A stretch of DNA of 64,000 bases from the NCBI RefSeq assembly GCF_023006505.1, contig NZ_JALBGV010000001.1, positions 1 through 64,000 on the forward strand, read 5' to 3'. The DNA is from Neorhizobium sp. SHOUNA12A (GTDB lineage: Bacteria > Pseudomonadota > Alphaproteobacteria > Rhizobiales > Rhizobiaceae). The notes under the pieces are model-generated. The model was given only the letters and a program-made list of their open reading frames with translations, made no database searches and was not told the DNA's origin. Shown piece by piece: positions 51,954 to 61,412 of this stretch. Position numbers and translations under genes: made by a program. Each line of letters starts with the position of its first letter. Position 1 is the stretch's first letter.

Positions 51954-53003
51954 CTATTCGTGCCAGGCCTTCCCCAAAACTCTGAGCCAGTTTTCCCGGC
52001 ATAGCTTTTTCAGCTCTGCGTCAGCGTAGCCCGCTCCCTTGAGCGCCGCAACCAGATTTTGATTGCCCGCAGCATCATGTATTTCTTCGGGAATCGAGGC
52101 GCCGTCGAAGTCCGATCCGAGCGCCACGTGATCGATGCCCATGCGTTGCACCAAGTGGTCGATATGGCGCACCATGTCCGAAAGCGGCGTGGCAACATTG
52201 TCGCGCCCGTCGCGGCGCAGCATGGTCACGGCGTAGTTGAGACCGACGAGGCCGCCGCTCTCCTTGACGGCATCGAGCTGTTTGTCGGTGAGGTTGCGGG
52301 CGACCGGCGTCAGCGCATGCGCGTTCGAATGGCTAGCGATCAGCGGCTGGTCGGAAGTCTTGGCGACATCCCAGAACCCCTTCTCGGTGATGTGGGCGAG
52401 ATCGATCAGGATGCCGAGCGTGTTGCAGGCCTTGACCAGTTCGAAACCGTGATCCGTGAGGCCCGGACCGGTGTCGGGAGACATCGGATAGGCGAAGGGC
52501 ACGCCGTGGCCGAAGATGTTGTGGCGGCTCCAGACGGGCCCAAGCGAACGCAGGCCGGCCGCGTAGAAGACTTCGAGATTGTCGAGATCCGCATCGATCG
52601 CCTCGCAGCCTTCCATATGCATGACGGCGGCGAAACGGCCGGCGTCCATCGCCTTGCGGATGTCGGAGGTCGAACGGCAGAGCTGCCAGGCGCCGGCGCG
52701 GTCGAGGCGAAGCGCGATCGACGCCATTTCGAGCGCGGTCGTCAGCGACGGGAGATGATCGAGCGGGACGGACAGCGGCGTGACGTAGTGACCGTTCTGA
52801 TCGGGTTCCTTCAGAACCAGTTCGCCGGACGGGATATAGATGGCGCAGAGGCCGCCGGCGAGACCGCCGGCCTTGGCACGCGGCCCGTCGATATGGCCGT
52901 TCGGGGTGCCGTTTGTAAATTCGGCAATCGGGTTGCCACCCGCCTTCATGTTCCGCCAGAGCCGCAGGAGCACGTCGTTATGGCCGTCGAACACCAGTTC
53001 CAT
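51954..53003 (-). CDS. Membrane dipeptidase-type M19 peptidase
   Basis: A 349-residue zinc dipeptidase of the renal dipeptidase family. The first metal pair is H8-x-D10 in FDGHNDVLLRL; later ligands lie in MHMEGCEAID, IDLAHITEKG and ASHSNAHALTP, and DHVALGSDFDG closes the barrel. No signal peptide is seen, so it works in the cytoplasm, unlike the mammalian enzyme. It is the first gene of the transporter operon, 43 bases before the binding protein, and probably cleaves imported dipeptides, possibly ones with D-residues, which this family accepts. Confidence 0.92.
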   Translation of the reverse strand: MELVFDGHNDVLLRLWRNMKAGGNPIAEFTNGTPNGHIDGPRAKAGGLAGGLCAIYIPSGELVLKEPDQNGHYVTPLSVPLDHLPSLTTALEMASIALRLDRAGAWQLCRSTSDIRKAMDAGRFAAVMHMEGCEAIDADLDNLEVFYAAGLRSLGPVWSRHNIFGHGVPFAYPMSPDTGPGLTDHGFELVKACNTLGILIDLAHITEKGFWDVAKTSDQPLIASHSNAHALTPVARNLTDKQLDAVKESGGLVGLNYAVTMLRRDGRDNVATPLSDMVRHIDHLVQRMGIDHVALGSDFDGASIPEEIHDAAGNQNLVAALKGAGYADAELKKLCRENWLRVLGKAWHE

Positions 53004-53095
53004 GAAGTCTATTCCCGATTTTCTTGTGAAAGTTCCAAGGTGAGCAATGCGCCGATCCTAGCCAGCCGCTCCTCTTTCGCAAGCCGGAAAACGCG

Positions 53096-53773
53096 TCAGG
53101 CCGTCCAGCTCCCCTCGCCCGCCTTCTTCAGCATCGGGGTCCTGAAAACGCTCGTCACACGCTGCCGCCATTCGGGGCCGAACGCATCGAGCTTGTCGTG
53201 CCAGCGCTCCGATTGCAGCATGGCCGCACCGATGACCACCGGCTCGACACCGAGCGAAGCCATCAGCGTCAGGCCTGAAACGATCGAGGTGCCGCTGGAA
53301 ATCACGTCGTCGATCAGCGCCACGCGCCCGCCCTTTATCAGCGGCAGCATGCGTGGATCGGCATAGAGGCGCTTCTGCTGTTCGGGTGTAGTGATCGAGG
53401 AGAGCGGCACCGACAGGCTCTCGTCGTACCAGAATTTTCGCGAGGTCCCGAGCGGCACATAACGCAGGTGGCCGAGCGCGCGGGCGACGGCAGCGGCAAG
53501 CGTCAGGCCCAAAGTCGGCAGGCCGACGATGACTTCCGGGCGAAAGGCGGCGATCTTCGGCGCAAGGTCGGCGGCAAGCGCGTCCTGCACATCGAAACTC
53601 GCCTGGTTGATGATGAGGGAGGCGAGCGCGTGCTCCCCGTCTGCAAGCGGCCGGATCGGCAGCCTGATCTGGCTGCCGTCATCGAGCGTTGCCGGGAAGA
53701 AGCCGGAAAACGGCCCTGCCCGATCGAACGAATCTGCCGGATGGACGTCCTGCCAGAAATCATGCGGCTGCAT
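53096..53773 (-). CDS. Phosphoribosyltransferase of the purine salvage operon
   Basis: A 225-residue type I phosphoribosyltransferase: the PRPP loop is RVALIDDVISSGTSI, preceded by EVIVGLPTLGLTLAAAVARA. It would convert a free purine base and PRPP to the nucleotide. The sequence is not a standard Apt or Hpt; it contains an unusual KFWYDESLSVPLSSITTPEQ segment. It follows the adenine deaminase gene by 9 bases and is the last gene of the operon, so hypoxanthine, guanine or xanthine are likely substrates. Confidence 0.88.
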   Translation of the reverse strand: MQPHDFWQDVHPADSFDRAGPFSGFFPATLDDGSQIRLPIRPLADGEHALASLIINQASFDVQDALAADLAPKIAAFRPEVIVGLPTLGLTLAAAVARALGHLRYVPLGTSRKFWYDESLSVPLSSITTPEQQKRLYADPRMLPLIKGGRVALIDDVISSGTSIVSGLTLMASLGVEPVVIGAAMLQSERWHDKLDAFGPEWRQRVTSVFRTPMLKKAGEGSWTA

Positions 53774-53782
53774 TCGCTTTTC

Positions 53783-55570
53783 CTATTCGAGAATTTCGAG
53801 GATCGGCGATTCCAATAGCGTGCCGGTGGCGACGTCGGCAATGCCGCGATCGGTCTGGTGCGGTCCGGGATTGCAGGCAAGCGTCGCGCCGAAACAGGCC
53901 TTGAACACGAGATAAGGCGGCTGCCAGTCGACGAGACCGTCCATGGTGGTGCGGATTTTCTGGAAACCTTCGGCCACCTCCGCCATCGGCGCCCCCGAGA
54001 CGAGGCCGGAAAGCGGCAGCGGCAACAGGACTTCGACCTTGCCGCCGGTTGCCACCGCCATACCGCCGCTGGCTTCGATCACCGCATTTGCGGCGGCCGC
54101 CATGTCGGCCGGGTCGGACCCGAAGACGGTGAGGTTATGGCTGTCATGGGCAAGCGTGGTGGCGAATGCGCCCTTCCACGTGCCCCAGCCTGTTAGAAAC
54201 CCAAGACGGGTGCGGCTGTCGGCCCGGCCGTGGCGGTGGGTCACGGCGATTAACGTCGTGCCTTCCGGGGGTACCACGTAACCATCGACGACATCCGCAT
54301 CCGTCTGCCCCCAGTTCGTGAAGCGCGGACGATCGATCGTCGCGAGCCTGACTTTGCGGCCCTTTGCGGGCAATTTGAAATCTTCCGCCTGAAGCGGCTT
54401 GAGCTTCACCGAATCCTGCAGAATGCAGGGGTCGGCCGCATGGAGTTCGACCGTCATGCCGCCGTCACGCGCAATCAGCGTGCCGCTGGCAAAGACGTGG
54501 CGGGCACGGAAATTCGTGAGATCCTCGAAGAGGACGATATCGCCTCGCCGACCGGCGGCGATCAGGCCGAGATCGGCGCGGCCGATGCGGACGGAAGCAT
54601 TGAGCGTGGCCGCCTGCAGCGCCCATTCCGGTTTCATGCCGTAACGCACCAGCCGGCGCACCACGTCGTCGAGGCCACCGCCCTGAACGAGATCGTCCGG
54701 AAAAACGTCGTCGGTACAGAGCGTCACCGTCTGCGGCAGGCGGCCAAGCGCGTTGAGCGCCTCGACGAATTCCGGCAGCAGGTGATCGTGCGAACCGCGC
54801 ATCTCGATCGTCAGCCCCGCACGCAGCTTGGCCATCAGGTCGGCAGCGGAGACGAGCTCGTGGTCGGAGGTGATGCCCGACGCCATGAAGGCCGCAAGGT
54901 CCGGCCCAGCCAGGCCGCGGGCATGGCCGCAGACCAGCTTTTCGGACACCAGCGCCGCCTGCACGATGCCGCTCATACGCGGATCGCGGTCGATGACGCC
55001 GCGCATGTTCATGACCTCGGCAAGCCCGCCGATCTTCGGCCAGAACAGCATTTCCTCGATCGTCGCCGCGTCGAAATCGGCCCCGGCCATTTCCAAACCG
55101 GGCGCCGACGGCACGCAGGACGGCGCCAGAACGACGGCACGCAGCGGCAGCGGCTTCGCCGCCTCCAGTGCCCAGGCCACACCTTCGGTCCCGTGGACAT
55201 TGCCGAATTCATGCGGGTCCCAGACGACGGTCGTCACCCCGCGCGGCAGCACGGCGCCCGCATAGGTCGCCGGCGTCACCATCGAACTTTCGATATGCAT
55301 ATGCGTATCGATGAGACCGGGCGAGATGAACATGCCCGCAGCGTCGATGATCTCGGCCGCATCCGAGCGGGAGCCGGTCTCATGGACGCTGGCGATTACC
55401 GGCCCGACGAGGCCGATATCGGCCGGGCGCAGCTCGCCCGTCACCATGTCGACCAGCGTGCCGCCCGATATCAGGATGTCGAACGGCGCATCGCCGCGTG
55501 CCGCGGTGACGGCACGGTCACGCAAGCCCGGTTCGGTAAATTCCTGTACGCTCGAGATGATACTCTTCAC
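53783..55570 (-). CDS. ade: Adenine deaminase
   Basis: A 595-residue adenine deaminase of the amidohydrolase superfamily, converting adenine to hypoxanthine. Metal ligands begin at FISPGLIDTHMHIESSMVTP and continue with VWDPHEFGNVHG, VCGHARGL and a C-terminal ADE domain (RLGFLTGWGTWKGAFATTLA, HDSHNLTVFG). The length fits bacterial Ade. Its start overlaps the stop of the nucleoside hydrolase gene (ATGA-like), so hydrolase and deaminase act in sequence. Confidence 0.95.
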   Translation of the reverse strand: MKSIISSVQEFTEPGLRDRAVTAARGDAPFDILISGGTLVDMVTGELRPADIGLVGPVIASVHETGSRSDAAEIIDAAGMFISPGLIDTHMHIESSMVTPATYAGAVLPRGVTTVVWDPHEFGNVHGTEGVAWALEAAKPLPLRAVVLAPSCVPSAPGLEMAGADFDAATIEEMLFWPKIGGLAEVMNMRGVIDRDPRMSGIVQAALVSEKLVCGHARGLAGPDLAAFMASGITSDHELVSAADLMAKLRAGLTIEMRGSHDHLLPEFVEALNALGRLPQTVTLCTDDVFPDDLVQGGGLDDVVRRLVRYGMKPEWALQAATLNASVRIGRADLGLIAAGRRGDIVLFEDLTNFRARHVFASGTLIARDGGMTVELHAADPCILQDSVKLKPLQAEDFKLPAKGRKVRLATIDRPRFTNWGQTDADVVDGYVVPPEGTTLIAVTHRHGRADSRTRLGFLTGWGTWKGAFATTLAHDSHNLTVFGSDPADMAAAANAVIEASGGMAVATGGKVEVLLPLPLSGLVSGAPMAEVAEGFQKIRTTMDGLVDWQPPYLVFKACFGATLACNPGPHQTDRGIADVATGTLLESPILEILE

Positions 55571-56508
55571 CAGCTTGCCTCTGCCCGCAGTGTTTCAAGA
55601 ATGACGGCTCTCGCCTTTTCGAAGTCGATATCGACGCCATAGGCCGCGTTGAATTCACCCCGGCCAGTGCGCGTCTCGACCACGGTGCGGCCGCGCGTCA
55701 GCGTGCCGGAAAGCTCGACATCGATGCGCGCTTCGCGCCAGGTGACATGTTCCGGAAAGGCAAAGGCGACGGCCGCAACCGCATCGTAGAGCGCCATGGC
55801 CGGACGCCCACGGCTTGTGGCGATCGCCACGAACCCGGCGAGAAGATCGGCAACCAGTTCTGCATTGCGCCCGCCGGCAGCCCGGATCGGTGCGACATCG
55901 TCCGGCGCGCAGAGCACCTTGCGGCAGAGATCGAGATCGACCATCCGCAACGGGATCTTGTGAGCGAGCACGATCGCCAGCGCTTCCGGATCGGCAAAGG
56001 CGTTGAACTCGGCGGATGCAGTATGATTGCCGGTGGTGACCCCGCCGCCCATCCAGGTGAGATCGGTGATCTTGGCTGCAAGATCCGGCCGGGCAAGCGC
56101 CACTGCCGCGATATTGGTGAGCGGTCCAAGCGCCATGATGCGGCGTTTGCCCCCCTCTTCACCATTACCTTTGCCCTTTTCGAGCCAGGAACAGAGCGCT
56201 TCGAAGGCATCTGTATGAAATGCATCCGGCGCTTCGGGCAAGGCCCGGCCCGCGGTCGGGATACCGGTCTGGCCTAGTATGCCTGTCGCGGTCTCCATTT
56301 TTGCCAGCACCGGTGCAGCGCGTCCGGCATGGACCGGGAAGGGCCAGACGAAAGCGGAGGCCGCGCCGGCTGCATTACGGCGGACATGCTCGATGGGCGC
56401 GTTGCCGAAGACCAGCGAAACGCCGTCGACGCCGAGCCCCGCATGCGCTGCGACCATGATCGCAGCGATGTCGTCGAAACCCATGTCCGTGTCGATCCAG
56501 ATACCCAT
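55567..56508 (-). CDS. Nucleoside hydrolase
   Basis: A 313-residue inosine/uridine-preferring nucleoside hydrolase. The calcium-binding motif DTDMGFDD (residues 6-13) is the family hallmark; later LGPLTNIAAVAL and EFNAFADPEA match the family. It splits ribonucleosides to base and ribose inside the cell. It follows the ABC ATPase gene by 11 bases; together with adenine deaminase it explains the operon as nucleoside catabolism. Confidence 0.93.
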   Translation of the reverse strand: MGIWIDTDMGFDDIAAIMVAAHAGLGVDGVSLVFGNAPIEHVRRNAAGAASAFVWPFPVHAGRAAPVLAKMETATGILGQTGIPTAGRALPEAPDAFHTDAFEALCSWLEKGKGNGEEGGKRRIMALGPLTNIAAVALARPDLAAKITDLTWMGGGVTTGNHTASAEFNAFADPEALAIVLAHKIPLRMVDLDLCRKVLCAPDDVAPIRAAGGRNAELVADLLAGFVAIATSRGRPAMALYDAVAAVAFAFPEHVTWREARIDVELSGTLTRGRTVVETRTGRGEFNAAYGVDIDFEKARAVILETLRAEASW

Positions 56509-56519
56509 GTCAGCGGATC

Positions 56520-57545
56520 CTACACGAATCGCGACAGCGGCGCGGCCTTTTCGGCCGGCAGGTCGAAGGTAAGACCGGCACCCAGCGCATGCGTCGGCTG
56601 GCTTGCCTCCACCTCGGCCTTGATCGGGCCGAAGGAAGTATCGAGCAGGTATTCCCGTGCGTCGCCGGCAAAGGAAGTACCGCGCACGGTGCCCTGGAAA
56701 GGACCTGTCCCCAGGGTCACCATACGCGGCCGCCAGGCAAGACCCGCCGCTGAAGGGGCCTTACCCGAGAGATCGATGAGACCCGCACTGGTCTTCATCT
56801 TTCCATTTTCGAGCGGGAAAATGTTTTCGAACCCGACGAAGTCCGCAACGAAGGACGATGTCGGGCGGTTGTAGATGTCTTCCGGCGAACCGATCTGCTC
56901 TATCTTACCGCTCTTCATGACCACAATGCGGTCGGCGAGCGCCAAAGCTTCGGCCTGATCGTGAGTGACGAAGATCATCGTCACGCCGGTCTCCTTCTGG
57001 ACGCGCTGAAGCTCGGTGCGCATTTCCAGACGCAGGCGAGCATCGAGGTTCGACAGCGGCTCGTCGAGCAGCAGCACCTTCGGTTCCATCACCATCGAAC
57101 GGGCGAGCGCCACGCGCTGCTGCTGGCCGCCGGAAAGCTCGGCCGGCTTGCGGTTGGCGAAGGCCGACAGACCGACAGATTTGAGGCCGGACTGGACCTT
57201 GGTATCGAGTTCGGTGCCCCGCATGCCCTTGAGCTTCAGCCCGAAGGCGACGTTCTCGTAGACCGAGAGATGCGGGAAGAGCGCGTAGGACTGGAACATC
57301 AGGCCAACGGCGCGTTTGTTGGCCGGCACCCGGGTGATGTCGGCACCGTCGAGGCGGACATGGCCGCTCTTCACCGCCAGCAGGCCGGCGATCGCCCGCA
57401 TCGTGGTCGTCTTGCCGCAGCCGGAAGGGCCGAGCAGCGCGATCAGTTCGCCCTTGCGGATATCGAGATCGAGGTTCGCGACGGCAACGGAATCGCCATA
57501 GGCGAGCGTCAGCTTTTCGAGCGAGAGATAGGACGCATCAGACAT
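56520..57545 (-). CDS. ABC transporter ATPase (PotA/FbpC type), nucleoside operon
   Basis: A 341-residue ATPase: Walker A GPSGCGKTTTMRA, signature LSGGQQQRV, Walker [12 protein letters not shown], switch FVTHDQAEA, and a C-terminal TOBE domain (VDFVGFENIFP onward). By sequence it belongs to the polyamine/iron/thiamine importer class, but the operon points to purines or nucleosides. ATG 57545 overlaps the previous permease gene by 8 bases; an upstream TTG is less likely. Confidence 0.92.
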   Translation of the reverse strand: MSDASYLSLEKLTLAYGDSVAVANLDLDIRKGELIALLGPSGCGKTTTMRAIAGLLAVKSGHVRLDGADITRVPANKRAVGLMFQSYALFPHLSVYENVAFGLKLKGMRGTELDTKVQSGLKSVGLSAFANRKPAELSGGQQQRVALARSMVMEPKVLLLDEPLSNLDARLRLEMRTELQRVQKETGVTMIFVTHDQAEALALADRIVVMKSGKIEQIGSPEDIYNRPTSSFVADFVGFENIFPLENGKMKTSAGLIDLSGKAPSAAGLAWRPRMVTLGTGPFQGTVRGTSFAGDAREYLLDTSFGPIKAEVEASQPTHALGAGLTFDLPAEKAAPLSRFV

Positions 57546-58320
57546 AGCGGGAGAACCCCAGGAAACGTTCGGCAATGAAAACGATGCCGATGGAAAGGAA
57601 GGCGAGCAGCGACGAGAGCGCTGCGACGGAAGGATCGAAGACGATTTCCATATAGGCGATCATGTCGACCGGCAGGGTGCGCACGCCTGGCCCCGAGAGG
57701 AACAGCGAGACCGGCACCTGGTTGAAGCTGGTGACGAAGCCGAGGATGAAGGCCGACATGATGCCGCCGCGGATATTCGGCATCACCACCCGGAAGAACG
57801 CCCCGATCCGCGAGGAGCCGAGCAGCACGGCCGCTTCCTCGATGTCGGAGCGCAGATTGTCGAGGCTGGCGGAGACGACGCGAACCGCATAGGGCAGAAC
57901 CAGCGCCGTGTGGGCGAGGAACAGCGCCAGCGTGATGCCGACCTGGAACGGCACGACGATGTAGCGCAACAGCGCCAGGCCGACGATGATGCCCGGCACG
58001 ATGATCGGCGCCGAGACGATGGTGCGGACGATCTCCGCTCCCGGCAGCTTGTAGCGCGATAGCGCATAGGAGGCCGGAATACCGAGGACAAGCGCCACCG
58101 CCGTACCGCCGATCGCCAAAAACAGCGACATGCCGAACGAGGCGCGGAAACTTTCGACCGTAAAGACCTTGGCGATCCAGCGCAGCGAAAAGCCTTGCGG
58201 CGGGAAGGCAAGGGTTTCGCCGGCCGAGAAGGAGGCGGCGACGATGATCAGGAACGGCCCGATCAGGAAGGCGATCACCAGGAGGAGCGTGATCGGGATG
58301 AAGAGGCTGCGCAGCGTCAT
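57538..58320 (-). CDS. ABC permease, PotC type
   Basis: A 260-residue permease with six helices and the contact loop EEAAVLLGSSRIGAFFRVVM. It overlaps the PotB-type gene by 4 bases. Together with 58317-59159 it forms the channel of the operon's importer. Confidence 0.92.
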   Translation of the reverse strand: MTLRSLFIPITLLLVIAFLIGPFLIIVAASFSAGETLAFPPQGFSLRWIAKVFTVESFRASFGMSLFLAIGGTAVALVLGIPASYALSRYKLPGAEIVRTIVSAPIIVPGIIVGLALLRYIVVPFQVGITLALFLAHTALVLPYAVRVVSASLDNLRSDIEEAAVLLGSSRIGAFFRVVMPNIRGGIMSAFILGFVTSFNQVPVSLFLSGPGVRTLPVDMIAYMEIVFDPSVAALSSLLAFLSIGIVFIAERFLGFSRYV

Positions 58321-59159
58321 GCCTGGCTCCTCTGCTTGTTGCGCGCCGTGGCGACGCGCTTCAGGAGAATGTTGGCGGCAAAGCTCATGACGATCAGGAT
58401 GAAGGCGATGACGCTGGCCGCGACGAAATTGTTGGAGACCGCAACCTGCTGGTAGAGCAGCGTTTCGAGCATCAGCACCTTGGAACCGCCGAGGATGGCC
58501 GGAGTGATATAGGCGGTCAGCGAGCCGGTGAAGACCAGCGTGCCGCCGATGACGAGGCCTTCCTTGGTGAGTGGCAGCACGACCTTCCAGAACACCTGAA
58601 ACCAGTTGGCGCCGAGTACGCGGGCCGCCGGAATGGCATCCTTCGGCATGTTTTCGAGCGCGGAGATCAGCGAGATGATCATCAGCGGCAGGAAGAGCTG
58701 TAAGAGGCCGATGAAGATGGCCGTCTCCGAGAACAGGATGCGCAGGGGCGCCTCGGTGATGCCGAGCGCCTGGAACGCCTGATTGACGATGCCGGTGCGG
58801 CCGAGGATGACGATCCAGGCATAGGTGCGGGCAACCGGCGAGATCATCAGCGGCAGCACTACGAGGCCGGTGACCTTGCCCTTGGCGCCGGGTTCCAGGC
58901 TGACGATCGCGAACGCCGCCGCATAACCGATCGCGGCCGAGGCGATGGTAACGAGCGCGCCGAGCCGGAGCGTGCGCAGGAAGACCGTCTGGTTCAGCGA
59001 ATTGGAGAAGAAGTCCGTATAGGCGGAAATCGTCCAGCCGCCGGTCGGCACGCGAAATCCATCCGATAGCAGGATCACGACAGGCACGAGAAACACCGCC
59101 GCCGCGAAGATCGCGGCCGGCAGCGCAAGTGCCAGCGCTTCAGCCCTGTTCTGGAACAT
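58317..59159 (-). CDS. ABC permease, PotB type
   Basis: A 280-residue permease with six helices; the contact loop reads AARVLGANWFQVFWKVVLPL. It begins 100 bases after the binding protein stop, with GGAT-rich sequence before the ATG. Same operon as the LacI regulator and purine enzymes. Confidence 0.92.
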   Translation of the reverse strand: MFQNRAEALALALPAAIFAAAVFLVPVVILLSDGFRVPTGGWTISAYTDFFSNSLNQTVFLRTLRLGALVTIASAAIGYAAAFAIVSLEPGAKGKVTGLVVLPLMISPVARTYAWIVILGRTGIVNQAFQALGITEAPLRILFSETAIFIGLLQLFLPLMIISLISALENMPKDAIPAARVLGANWFQVFWKVVLPLTKEGLVIGGTLVFTGSLTAYITPAILGGSKVLMLETLLYQQVAVSNNFVAASVIAFILIVMSFAANILLKRVATARNKQRSQA

Positions 59160-59259
59160 GGTGGTTCGATCCTGTTCAACTAGTCGGGATACGGGCAGGC
59201 ATTCGCGCGCTGCCCGTATCCCTCAGCCTTGGGAGGCTATTCCGTGGTTGCGTTGGCCC

Positions 59260-60294
59260 TTACTGGCCGACCTTCTCGTTCCAGGTCTTGATCCAGCCGG
59301 CACGGTTGTCGAGCGCGACGGCGGACGGGATCAGCTTCAGGCTCTTTGCCGTTTCCTCGCCATAGGTGAGGTTATTGGCAATCGCTTCGGGAAGCTTGAC
59401 GTCCTTGTTGGACGGGCTGTCGATCAGCTTTTCGGCGAGCTTGGTCTGGACTTCGGTCGAGAGCCAGAAATCCATGAACTGCAGCGCGAGGTCGCGGTTC
59501 TTGGAGCCCTTGGTGACGGTCATGACGTTCATGCCGCCCGTCTGGCCTTCCTTCGGCGTGGCCCAGGCGATCGGGAAGCCGAGCTTGGTGAAGGGCGCCC
59601 AGGTGAAGCGGCCGATCGGCGCTGCCCAGATTTCTTCCTGCTGCATCAGCTGCACCAGCTGCGACGACTTTTCGTAGAAGGTGACGATCTCGCCCTTCTT
59701 GGCGCCGACCGCTTCGATCGGGGCCTTCAGGTCCGGGGTGTCCTTCGCGAGCGCCAGGCCCAGCATGTAGAGCGCCGGCGGCCCCTGGTTGGTGGTGACG
59801 TTCGGCCATGCGACGTGGCTTGCATATTCCGGCTTCAGCAGATCGGCCCAGCTGTCGATCTTCATCTTGTCCGAACGATAGGCGATCGAGGTGGCATAGA
59901 ACGTGTAGCCGACGCTCATGCCGTCGCCGTTCGGATCCTTGGCAACGTCATAGAGCTTGCTGAAGTTTGCGAGCTTGGAGGTATCGATCTTATCGGTTAG
60001 GCCGGCGCGCGAGGCGGCGAGCGCATCCGCCATCGAGATGACGGCCATGTCGACCACCGGGTTGGCCTTGTTGGCCTCCATCTTGGCGAGGCGCTCGACG
60101 CTGTTGCCGGTCTCGACGACCAGCTTGCAGCCGCAGATCTTCTGGAAGGGATCGTAGACGATCTGCTTGTATTCGTCCTGGGCCAACGCATAGACGGAAA
60201 TCGTCAGCGTCTTTTCCTGGGCCAGCGCCGGGGTTTGCGCGACGCCCATGGCGAGCATCAGGGCGGTGCCCGACGCAAGAATGACCTTGTTCAT
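59260..60294 (-). CDS. ABC substrate-binding protein (PotD type), nucleoside operon
   Basis: A 344-residue periplasmic protein of the spermidine/putrescine-binding-like class, with a signal peptide (VILASGTALMLAMGVAQTPA, cut after ALA at about residue 25). Two cysteines in FQKICGCKL near the N-terminus are unusual and could pair. ATG 60294 overlaps the stop of the LacI gene (ATGA), fixing the start. Although PotD-like by fold, its ligand is probably a purine or nucleoside, judged from nucleoside hydrolase, adenine deaminase and phosphoribosyltransferase in the operon. Confidence 0.9.
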   Translation of the reverse strand: MNKVILASGTALMLAMGVAQTPALAQEKTLTISVYALAQDEYKQIVYDPFQKICGCKLVVETGNSVERLAKMEANKANPVVDMAVISMADALAASRAGLTDKIDTSKLANFSKLYDVAKDPNGDGMSVGYTFYATSIAYRSDKMKIDSWADLLKPEYASHVAWPNVTTNQGPPALYMLGLALAKDTPDLKAPIEAVGAKKGEIVTFYEKSSQLVQLMQQEEIWAAPIGRFTWAPFTKLGFPIAWATPKEGQTGGMNVMTVTKGSKNRDLALQFMDFWLSTEVQTKLAEKLIDSPSNKDVKLPEAIANNLTYGEETAKSLKLIPSAVALDNRAGWIKTWNEKVGQ

Positions 60295-61388
60295 GATTTG
60301 AGTTCTCCTGCTGTCGGCTTGTTGGAGGTTGGGGCATGCAAATTCGGAGTACGACCGGCCTGCGGGGCGCCCGTCGACTGGCGCACGATGAGCTGCATCG
60401 GGACGCGGTCCGTCTCGGAGGTAACGTTGCCGGTCGAAATCTCCTCGGCGCCGTTCTCGGCCTCCCCTTCGGGCTCGATCGCGCGGATGAGCGCGGCAAT
60501 CGCCAGATCGGCGATCGTCGCCATGTCCATGCGGACCGTAGTCAGGGCCGGCGTGACGACCGCCGACCAGATGAGGTCGTCGAAACCGGTGACGCTGACC
60601 GTTTCCGGCACGCCGATGCCGGCGCGCTGCAGCTCCGTCAGCGCCCGAAGCGCCGAAAGATCGGAGACGGCTGCAAAGGCCGTAAAACCCGCCCTGGCCT
60701 TGTCCGCCAAACCCAGTGGACAGCCTTCGCCCGAGACAGCCTCGATTTTCTCGATCCACATCGTATCGCATTCGGCCTGCGCGCCGAGGCCGGCCTTCAG
60801 CCCGCCGATACGGTCGTTCTGCACATTCGAGGAGGCGCTGGTGCCGATCAGCAGCACCTTGCGATGGCCAAGCTCCGCAAGATGGCGGCCCATCTGGCTG
60901 CCGCCGTCCCAATGGTCGGCCGAAACGGTATTACCGGGTGTGGAGGGCGTATCGATGACGGCGACGGGGCAGCCGACATCGGCGATCCGCGTGCCACGCC
61001 GGGGAACGATGACCATGCCGTCGACGCCACGTTCCAGAAGCCGGCCGATCGCCTCGGTCTGCGCCGCGATATCGCCGCGGGAGTCGGCGATGAGCACGCC
61101 GTAGCCGGCATTCGAGGCGGCGTTCTCGATCGCCTGGGCAATCTGCGGGAAGAGCGGGTTGGCGATATCCGGGAGGACAAGGCCGAGCACGCCGGTGCGG
61201 CCGGTGCGCAGCGCCCGGGCGGTCAGGCTCGGCACATAACCGAGCTCGCTTGCCTTGGCCCGAACCTTCTCGATAAGCTCCGGCGACACGCGTCCCTTGC
61301 CGGAAAGCGCATTCGACACGGTCGCGGCCGACACGCCGAGGGCGGCAGCGATGGCGCTCATGTTCGGTCCGGGACGGAGTGAAGCCAT
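60291..61388 (-). CDS. LacI family regulator of the purine/nucleoside operon
   Basis: A 365-residue LacI protein: HTH at residues 8-30 (NMSAIAAALGVSAATVSNAL), hinge and a periplasmic-binding-like effector domain (VLGLVLPDIANPLFPQIAQA). A C-terminal extension of about 25 residues (GAPQAGRTPNLHAPTSNK) goes beyond the usual end and is probably unstructured. It is the first gene of an eight-gene operon that ends at 53096, and a perfect palindrome lies 13 bases before its start, so it represses itself and all downstream genes until its inducer, presumably a purine or nucleoside, binds. Confidence 0.93.
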   Translation of the reverse strand: MASLRPGPNMSAIAAALGVSAATVSNALSGKGRVSPELIEKVRAKASELGYVPSLTARALRTGRTGVLGLVLPDIANPLFPQIAQAIENAASNAGYGVLIADSRGDIAAQTEAIGRLLERGVDGMVIVPRRGTRIADVGCPVAVIDTPSTPGNTVSADHWDGGSQMGRHLAELGHRKVLLIGTSASSNVQNDRIGGLKAGLGAQAECDTMWIEKIEAVSGEGCPLGLADKARAGFTAFAAVSDLSALRALTELQRAGIGVPETVSVTGFDDLIWSAVVTPALTTVRMDMATIADLAIAALIRAIEPEGEAENGAEEISTGNVTSETDRVPMQLIVRQSTGAPQAGRTPNLHAPTSNKPTAGELKS

Positions 61389-61400
61389 ATCATGCTCTGA

Positions 61401-61412
61401 TTAAACGTTTAA
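61401..61412. promoter_or_regulatory. LacI-type operator
   Basis: TTAAACGTTTAA is a perfect 12-bp palindrome with the central CG typical of LacI-family operators, 13 bases before the LacI start. A second palindrome, AAAGGCCTTT, lies at 61430-61439. The amidase gene on the other strand starts at 61539 and could also be affected. Confidence 0.75.
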
